From: Burkholderiaceae bacterium
GTDB taxonomy: Bacteria; Pseudomonadota; Gammaproteobacteria; Burkholderiales; Burkholderiaceae_C
Direction of reading: 5' to 3'
NCBI GenBank assembly: GCA_030726195.1
Contig: JANREF010000019.1
Location: forward strand, 1-11,447
DNA length: 11,447 nucleotides
The translations under genes and the position numbers were made by a program. This document shows positions 6,702 through 11,447 of the stretch, one piece after another (the first letter of the stretch is position 1; each line of letters starts with the position of its first letter). The notes under the pieces were generated by a model. That model worked only from the letters and a program-made list of their open reading frames with translations. It was not told the DNA's origin and searched no databases.

Positions 6702-6753
6702 ATTTTAGTACTACTTAAAGCCTTTGTATATTATTTAAGTAGTAATTAATAAT
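6702..6753. promoter_or_regulatory. Divergent promoter region with 11-bp operator-like inverted repeat
   Basis: A perfect inverted repeat, TACTACTTAAA (6709-6719) and TTTAAGTAGTA (6734-6744), is separated by 14 bases. For tex (+), TTGTAT (6724-6729), an 18-base spacer and AATAAT (6748-6753) form a plausible sigma-70 promoter. For the - strand gene, TATACA (complement of 6725-6730), a 17-base spacer and TAAAAT (complement of 6702-6707) form another. The -35 boxes overlap back to back, and each arm of the repeat lies in the spacer of one promoter. The stretch is far more AT-rich than the surrounding DNA. The inverted repeat is seen directly; promoters and operator are inferred from consensus matches. 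Confidence 0.55.
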
Positions 6754-6791
6754 GCACTGCGCTTATTCGCCGCGTGCCCGTATGGCACACT

Positions 6792-6815
6792 CACGCTTTG
6801 CGTGCGCTTCGGCGC
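6792..6815 (+). promoter_or_regulatory. Leader hairpins before tex, one with a UUCG tetraloop
   Basis: CACGC (6792-6796) pairs with GCGTG (6800-6804) over TTT. The adjoining GCGC-TTCG-GCGC (6804-6815) forms a C(UUCG)G tetraloop hairpin, an unusually stable RNA motif. The two helices share only base 6804. A pyrimidine-rich stretch follows. It lies between the putative promoter and the tex start, so it would be in the 5' leader. The stems are short; function is unproven. Confidence 0.35.
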
Positions 6816-6861
6816 TTTGTTCCCTTTACAAGACCCCATGACGGGGCAGCCATCTCACCCT

Positions 6862-9249
6862 ATGACCGATATCGCAGCCCAGTTGGCGCATGAAATTCGT
6901 ATTCGCCCCGCACAAGCGCAAGCAGCCATAGACTTGTTGGACGGCGGGGCCACTGTTCCGTTTATTGCACGCTACCGAAAAGAGGTCACGGACGGCTTGG
7001 ACGACATTCAACTGCGCGAGTTGGAAGCGCGCTTGGCCTACCTGCGCGAGTTGATAGACCGCCGGGGCGTGGTACTCAAGAGCATTGAAGAGCAGGGCAA
7101 GCTCACGCCCGCGTTGGCAGCTGCCATTGCGGCGGCCGCCACCAAACAAGCGTTGGAGGACTTGTATTTGCCCTTCAAGCCCAAGCGCCGTACCAAGGGA
7201 CAAATTGCCAAAGAGTTTGGTATCGAGCCGCTTGCCGACCGCTTATTGGCCGACCCCACGCTAGACCCGCAGGTACAGGCCGAGGACTTTGTGCGTGCGG
7301 ACAAGGGCGAGGCTGGGGAAGACTTCACCAGCATTGCAGCCGTGTTGGATGGTGTGCGCGACATATTGAGCGAGCGCTGGGCGGAGGACGCCGCGTTGGT
7401 GCAGCGCACCCGCGAGTGGCTGTGGGAGCAGGGCTTGTTTCAGAGCAAGTTGGCCAGCGGCCAAGACGAAAACAGCGCCGATGTGGTGAAGTTTAGGGAC
7501 TACTTTGACTACGAGGAGCCCATTGGCCGCGTGCCGTCGCACCGCGCCTTGGCCGTGTTTCGTGGGCGCGGTTTGAACATTTTGGACGCCAAGCTGGTCA
7601 TGCCAGAAGACCTGTCTGCCGCGGATGCACCCGCTGGGACACCCAAACCACCCAGCTTGGCCGAGGGCATGATTGCGCAGGCCATAGGCTGGCGTCACGC
7701 CGGCCGCGCCAGCGACGACTTGCTGCGCAAATGTGTGGCTTGGACCTGGCGCGTGAAGCTGAGCCTATCGGTGGAGCGCGACTTGTTCACGCGCCTGCGC
7801 GAGTCGGCCGAGCAAGTGGCGATTAAGATTTTTGGCGACAACATGCGCGACTTGTTGTTGGCCGCGCCTGCTGGCAACAAGCCCGTGATGGGCCTGGACC
7901 CCGGCATTCGCACAGGCGTGAAAGTCGCTGTGGTGGACAGCACAGGCAAACTCGTAGACACCGCCACCGTATACCCGCATGAGCCCAGGCGCGACTGGGA
8001 TGGCGCGCTGCACACGTTGGCCCAACTGTGCGTCAAGCACAAGGTGGCACTCATTGCCATTGGCAACGGTACCGCCAGCCGCGAGACCGACAAGCTCGCT
8101 GGCGATCTGATCAAACTGGTGGCCAAGCACGACGCGGGCGCTGCGCCGCAAAAGCTGGTGGTGAGCGAGTCGGGTGCATCGGTGTACAGCGCCAGCGAAT
8201 TTGCCAGCCAAGAAATGCCCGATGTTGATGTGACGCTGCGCGGTGCCGCCAGTATTGCTAGGCGGGTGCAAGATCCGCTGGCCGAGTTGGTGAAAATTGA
8301 CCCCAAGTCCATAGGCGTGGGCCAATACCAGCACGATGTGAACCAAAGCGACTTGGCCAAGCAGCTGGACGCTGTGGTGGAGGACTGCGTGAACGCCGTG
8401 GGCGTGGACTTGAACACGGCCAGCGTGCCGCTGCTCTCACGCGTGTCGGGCTTGTCCAGCACCGTGGCCAAAGCCGTGGTGCGCTGGCGCGATGGCAATG
8501 GCGCGTTTCGCAACCGCAAACAACTCATGGACGTCGCCGGCCTTGGTGCCAAGACCTTTGAGCAAAGCGCGGGCTTTTTGCGCATACGTGGTGGCGACAA
8601 CCCACTGGACATGACCGGCGTTCACCCCGAAACCTATGATGTGGTCGAGCGCATCATGGCCCACGCCAACAAGCCTATCGAAGCGCTGATGGGCAAGCCC
8701 GAGTTGCTCAAGTCCTTGCCCGTCAAGACCTTTGTGACGCCGCAGTTTGGCGATGTGACTGTGAGCGACATTTTGCAAGAGCTGGAAAAGCCCGGGCGTG
8801 ATCCGCGCCCAGACTTTGCGGTGGCGCGCTTCAACGACGGCGTGGAAGACATCAAAGACCTGCGCGAGGGCATGGTGCTGGAGGGCACGGTGAGCAACGT
8901 GGCAGCATTTGGCGCGTTTGTAGACATTGGCGTGCACCAAGACGGATTGGTCCATGTGAGCCAACTGAGCAACCGTTTTGTGAGCGCGGCCCACGAGGTT
9001 GTGAAAACCGGCGACATTGTCAAAGTGCGTGTGGTGGAAGTGGATGCAGCGCGCAAACGCATCAGCCTCACCATGAAGCTAGACACGCCTGTGACCGCCA
9101 AACGCGATGCGCCGCGTGACAATAAATTTGAGCACGCAGGCCGTGGCCAACGTTACAACAACGCGTCTGCTCCAGCCAAGCCATCGATGGGCAACGCGGC
9201 AGGCCACTCCGCTATGGCGCAAGCCTTTGCCAAGCTCAAGTCCAACTGA
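6862..9249 (+). CDS. tex: Tex family S1 RNA-binding transcription accessory protein
   Basis: This 795-residue protein matches Tex end to end (usual length about 770-790). The start MTDIAAQLAHEIRIRPAQAQ and PFIARYRKEVTDGLDD are typical of the N-terminal helical domain. The YqgF/RNase H-like domain begins at GLDPGIRTG (344-352). Helix-hairpin-helix segments lie around 520-575 (SRVSGLSSTVAKAVV and VAGLGAKTFEQSAGFLRI). A C-terminal S1 domain spans about 669-740 (EGTVSNVAAFGAFVDIGVHQ), followed by a basic tail. Tex binds nucleic acid and affects transcription, toxin expression or stress survival in several bacteria; the YqgF fold need not be catalytic. ATG at 6862 is chosen by family alignment. 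In-frame ATG at 6838 and GTG at 6802 would add unconserved residues overlapping leader hairpins. The stop overlaps the start of a 32-codon ORF (TGATG). Confidence 0.96.
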   Translation: MTDIAAQLAHEIRIRPAQAQAAIDLLDGGATVPFIARYRKEVTDGLDDIQLRELEARLAYLRELIDRRGVVLKSIEEQGKLTPALAAAIAAAATKQALEDLYLPFKPKRRTKGQIAKEFGIEPLADRLLADPTLDPQVQAEDFVRADKGEAGEDFTSIAAVLDGVRDILSERWAEDAALVQRTREWLWEQGLFQSKLASGQDENSADVVKFRDYFDYEEPIGRVPSHRALAVFRGRGLNILDAKLVMPEDLSAADAPAGTPKPPSLAEGMIAQAIGWRHAGRASDDLLRKCVAWTWRVKLSLSVERDLFTRLRESAEQVAIKIFGDNMRDLLLAAPAGNKPVMGLDPGIRTGVKVAVVDSTGKLVDTATVYPHEPRRDWDGALHTLAQLCVKHKVALIAIGNGTASRETDKLAGDLIKLVAKHDAGAAPQKLVVSESGASVYSASEFASQEMPDVDVTLRGAASIARRVQDPLAELVKIDPKSIGVGQYQHDVNQSDLAKQLDAVVEDCVNAVGVDLNTASVPLLSRVSGLSSTVAKAVVRWRDGNGAFRNRKQLMDVAGLGAKTFEQSAGFLRIRGGDNPLDMTGVHPETYDVVERIMAHANKPIEALMGKPELLKSLPVKTFVTPQFGDVTVSDILQELEKPGRDPRPDFAVARFNDGVEDIKDLREGMVLEGTVSNVAAFGAFVDIGVHQDGLVHVSQLSNRFVSAAHEVVKTGDIVKVRVVEVDAARKRISLTMKLDTPVTAKRDAPRDNKFEHAGRGQRYNNASAPAKPSMGNAAGHSAMAQAFAKLKSN

Positions 9250-9347
9250 TGGACCTGAACCGAACTGAACTGAATTTCAACCTCAACCTCCGCCTCAACC
9301 TCCGGCTCAACCTGACTCTGAACCTGCGCCCAAGGCCCACGTTATGA
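9249..9347 (+). CDS. Possible 32-residue Leu/polar-alternating peptide linking tex and reductase
   Basis: ATG at 9249 overlaps the tex stop by one base, and the TGA at 9345-9347 overlaps the reductase ATG at 9344 by four bases (ATGA). The peptide starts MDLNRTELNF, then residues 11-26 are NLNLRLNLRLNLTLNL, and it ends RPRPTL. Leucine alternates strictly with Asn/Arg/Thr, the pattern of an amphipathic beta strand. No Shine-Dalgarno precedes it, so translation would rely on reinitiation by ribosomes finishing tex. The most likely role, if translated, is to carry ribosomes across to the reductase gene rather than to act as a protein, though a bioactive peptide cannot be excluded. It is built largely from 12-bp repeats, so the open frame could also be a by-product of repeat expansion. 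No homologue is known to me. Confidence 0.35.
   Translation: MDLNRTELNFNLNLRLNLRLNLTLNLRPRPTL
9282..9329 (+). repeat. 12-bp tandem repeat between tex and the reductase
   Basis: The four units are CTCAACCTCCGC (9282-9293), CTCAACCTCCGG (9294-9305), CTCAACCTGACT (9306-9317) and CTGAACCTGCGC (9318-9329). The core is CTSAACCTS, and degenerate CTGAAC-type elements continue upstream to about 9255. One strand is almost devoid of G in this tract. The array ends just before the reductase Shine-Dalgarno AAGG (9332-9335). Confidence 0.85.
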
Positions 9348-10405
9348 CGCACATCGACACCTACCACCCCAACGCCCAGCGCTACAACGAGCAAGCCATG
9401 CACTACCGCCGCTGTGGCAACAGTGGCCTGCGCCTGCCCGCCATCACCTTGGGCCTGTGGCACAACTTTGGCGACGCCACACCCATGCAAACCCAGCGCG
9501 ACATGTTGCGCACCGCGTTTGACTTGGGCATCACGCACTTTGACTTGGCCAACAACTATGGCCCGCCTGCAGGCAGCGCCGAGATCAACTTTGGCGAACA
9601 CCTGCGCCGCGACTTCAAGCCCTACCGGGATGAACTCATCATCTCCAGCAAAGCGGGTTGGGACATGTGGCCAGGCCCCTATGGCCAAGGGGGTGGTTCG
9701 CGTAAATACGTGCTGGCCAGCCTAGACCAAAGCCTCAAGCGTATGGGCTTGGACTACGTGGACATTTTTTACTCCCACCGCTTCGACCCCGACACGCCGT
9801 TGGAAGAAACCATGGGCGCTTTGGCCAGTGCGGTCAAGCAAGGCAAGGCCTTGTATGTGGGTTTGTCCAGCTACTCGGCCGCCAAAACCGCGCAAGCCGC
9901 GCAGCTCCTGCGCGGCATGGGCGTGACCCCGCTCATTCACCAGCCGTCCTACAGCATGCTCAACCGCTGGGTGGAGGGCGACTTGCTCGACACCTTGGGT
10001 CATGAGGGCATGGGCTGTATTGCCTTTAGCCCCTTGGCGCAGGGCTTGCTGACCAACAAATACTTGAACGGCGTGCCGCAAGACGCGCGCATCAACCGCC
10101 CTGGCGGCAGCTCATTCAAGGCAGAGCACCTGAGCGCGCAGAACATGGCGCGCATCAAAGCGCTGCACGACATGGCACAAGGCCGTGGTCAAAGCCTGGC
10201 ACAAATGGCTGTGGCGTGGGTGCTGCGCCAAGAGCGCGTGACGTCGGCACTCATTGGCGCGAGTCGCCCAGAGCAAATCACCGAGCTGGTGGGTGCCTTG
10301 GCCAAGCCTAGCTTCACCGCCGATGAGTTGGCTGCCATCGACCAGTACGCGGTCGAGGGTGACATCAATTTGTGGCACAAACCCTCCACCGATCAACGCC
10401 CATGA
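9344..10405 (+). CDS. gpr: Aldo/keto reductase, YghZ / L-glyceraldehyde-3-phosphate reductase type
   Basis: This 353-residue cytosolic NADPH-dependent reductase closely resembles E. coli Gpr (YghZ, also called MgrA; 346 residues). That enzyme reduces L-glyceraldehyde 3-phosphate and other aldehydes including methylglyoxal. Shared blocks include LGLWHNFGD, GITHFDLANNYGPPAGSAE, YVDIFYSHR, LIHQPSYSMLNRWVE and IAFSPLAQGLLTNKYLNG. The catalytic tetrad reads as Asp67, Tyr72, Lys103 and His145 on a TIM barrel, and the cofactor-binding C-terminal segment SALIGASRPEQITE is present. ATG at 9344 has AAGG at 9332-9335, 8 bases upstream. The frame stays open upstream to 9269 as a Pro/Gln-rich stretch but has no start codon there. 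The stop overlaps the patatin-like gene start (ATGA), so the two are probably co-translated. The in vivo substrate in this organism is inferred from family. Confidence 0.93.
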   Translation: MTHIDTYHPNAQRYNEQAMHYRRCGNSGLRLPAITLGLWHNFGDATPMQTQRDMLRTAFDLGITHFDLANNYGPPAGSAEINFGEHLRRDFKPYRDELIISSKAGWDMWPGPYGQGGGSRKYVLASLDQSLKRMGLDYVDIFYSHRFDPDTPLEETMGALASAVKQGKALYVGLSSYSAAKTAQAAQLLRGMGVTPLIHQPSYSMLNRWVEGDLLDTLGHEGMGCIAFSPLAQGLLTNKYLNGVPQDARINRPGGSSFKAEHLSAQNMARIKALHDMAQGRGQSLAQMAVAWVLRQERVTSALIGASRPEQITELVGALAKPSFTADELAAIDQYAVEGDINLWHKPSTDQRP

Positions 10406-11447
10406 GCGCTAACAGCTTGCAGGCATTGGCCATTTACGCCGGGCCTAAAGCCCGCGCGTTGTTGCAAAGCGAAGGGCTACAGCCCCAGCACGTGGCCGCT
10501 ATTCCTGCTGCGGCGGGTGGCCCCAAGGGCTTGATGCTCACGCGCTTGGACCAGTATTTGTTTGGTGAGTGGTTGCCCCAGTCCAGCCAGCCTGTGGACT
10601 TGGTGGGTGCGTCGATTGGTGCGTGGCGTATGGCCACGGCCTGCATGCCCAACAGCTTGGCGGGCATGCAACGCCTAGAGCACGACTACGTAAGACAGCG
10701 CTATGAGATACCACCGGGCAAACGCATGCCCAGCTCCAGCAGTGTGAGCGCGGCGTTTGCCAACAGCTTGCACCAGTTTTACGACGGCCATGTGGCCCAG
10801 CTGCTGGCGCATCCGCGCTACAGGCTTCACGTCATCACCAGCCGAGGCCAGCACATCTTGCACAAGCAAGGCACGTGGCGCACCCCGTTGGGTTATGCCG
10901 GGGCCTTCATGGCCAATGCGGTGTCTAGACGCGCACTGGGCGCGTGGCTGGAGCGTGTGGTGTTTTCCACTGCGCAAGCCAACGGTGACCTGGCAGCGCT
11001 GCCATTTGCCACCGACGACTTGGCCACGCAACACTGCGCGCTCAATGCCAACAACTTCTACCAGGCCTTACAAGCGAGCTGCTCTATCCCGTTTGCGCTG
11101 GACGCTGTGCACAACATTCCCGGCGCGCCCAGTGGCGCTTACTGGGACGGCGGCATCACCGACTACCACTTGCACATGCAATATCAGGTTGCACCCCGGC
11201 AAGTGGTGTTGTACCCGCACTTCCAGCAAGCCGTGGTACCAGGCTGGCTGGACAAGCAACTGCGCAGCAGGCACAAGCCCACCAGCGCACTGGACCACAT
11301 GGTGGTCATTGCGCCCAAGCCCGATTGGGTGCGCGGTCTACCCAACGCCAAACTGCCAGACCGCCACGACTTCATGACCTACCGCGACGACTTTGAAGGC
11401 CGCGTACGCGTGTGGCAACAAGCCGTGGACGAAAGCCAACGCTTGGT
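10402..11447 (+). CDS. Patatin-like phospholipase, 3' end outside the window
   Basis: The frame starting at ATG 10402 stays open for 348 codons to the window edge. It shows the three patatin features: an oxyanion-hole loop GGPKG (39-43), the nucleophile elbow GASIG with Ser71, and WDGGITDYH with Asp249 completing a Ser-Asp dyad. Patatin-like enzymes hydrolyse acyl esters of phospholipids or other lipids. No signal peptide is visible, so it is probably cytosolic or peripheral to the membrane. Both catalytic residues are inside the visible part and the missing C-terminus is probably modest. The start shares four bases with the reductase stop (ATGA) and lacks a Shine-Dalgarno, which points to translational coupling. 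Lipase action would fit the lipid-oxidation genes at 1-5956, but this link is inference. Confidence 0.88.
   Translation, partial: MSANSLQALAIYAGPKARALLQSEGLQPQHVAAIPAAAGGPKGLMLTRLDQYLFGEWLPQSSQPVDLVGASIGAWRMATACMPNSLAGMQRLEHDYVRQRYEIPPGKRMPSSSSVSAAFANSLHQFYDGHVAQLLAHPRYRLHVITSRGQHILHKQGTWRTPLGYAGAFMANAVSRRALGAWLERVVFSTAQANGDLAALPFATDDLATQHCALNANNFYQALQASCSIPFALDAVHNIPGAPSGAYWDGGITDYHLHMQYQVAPRQVVLYPHFQQAVVPGWLDKQLRSRHKPTSALDHMVVIAPKPDWVRGLPNAKLPDRHDFMTYRDDFEGRVRVWQQAVDESQRL

Noticed and set aside
9255..9329. CRISPR-like or phage attachment repeat
   Set aside because: The units are 12 bp, directly adjacent and without spacers, and no cas, integrase or tRNA gene is nearby.
10757..11377. + strand 206-residue open frame in another phase
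   Set aside because: It overlaps the patatin-like gene, whose frame has GGPKG, GASIG and DGG motifs. The alternative is Thr/Trp/Pro-rich with no motif.

Overview
The window reads as chromosomal DNA of a betaproteobacterium, most likely Burkholderiales of the Comamonadaceae type. This rests on moderately high GC, heavy use of TTG for leucine and GCC/GGC codons, and protein sequences that resemble that group by eye. No database search was possible. Genes are densely packed and no gene-free stretch exceeds 300 bases. I see no rRNA, tRNA, CRISPR array, insertion sequence or phage gene.

Region 1 (1-5956, all + strand) looks like a lipid or acyl-CoA catabolic operon. In order it holds the 3' end of a thiolase, a large acyl-CoA dehydrogenase (FadE/DmdC-like), a Dabb-fold small protein, a short-chain dehydrogenase (SDR), a PaaI-type hotdog thioesterase whose start overlaps the SDR stop, a zinc-free medium-chain reductase of the CurA/leukotriene-B4-dehydrogenase type, and a second SDR. 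Dehydrogenase, SDR and thiolase supply oxidation and cleavage chemistry. The thioesterase and enone reductase could clear dead-end or unsaturated intermediates. The natural substrate cannot be read from sequence. Several spacers carry hairpins or short tandem repeats that may tune expression of individual genes.

Region 2 (6139-6753) holds one - strand gene for a small membrane-anchored protein with six cysteines that I do not recognise. It is divergent from tex. The AT-rich spacer between them carries a perfect 11-bp inverted repeat, and its two arms fall inside the spacers of two plausible back-to-back promoters.

Region 3 (6862-11447, + strand) holds tex (an S1-domain RNA-binding, transcription-associated protein), an aldo/keto reductase of the YghZ/Gpr type, and a patatin-like phospholipase that runs off the window. 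Between tex and the reductase lies a 32-codon ORF with a strict Leu/polar alternation, built from 12-bp tandem repeats. Its start overlaps the tex stop and its stop overlaps the reductase start, so with the reductase/phospholipase ATGA overlap all four reading frames would be joined end to end. This is the most unusual item in the window. A recurring theme is short tandem repeats: 12-bp units inside the acyl-CoA dehydrogenase gene, 8-bp units in the leader of the first SDR, and 12-bp units between tex and the reductase.
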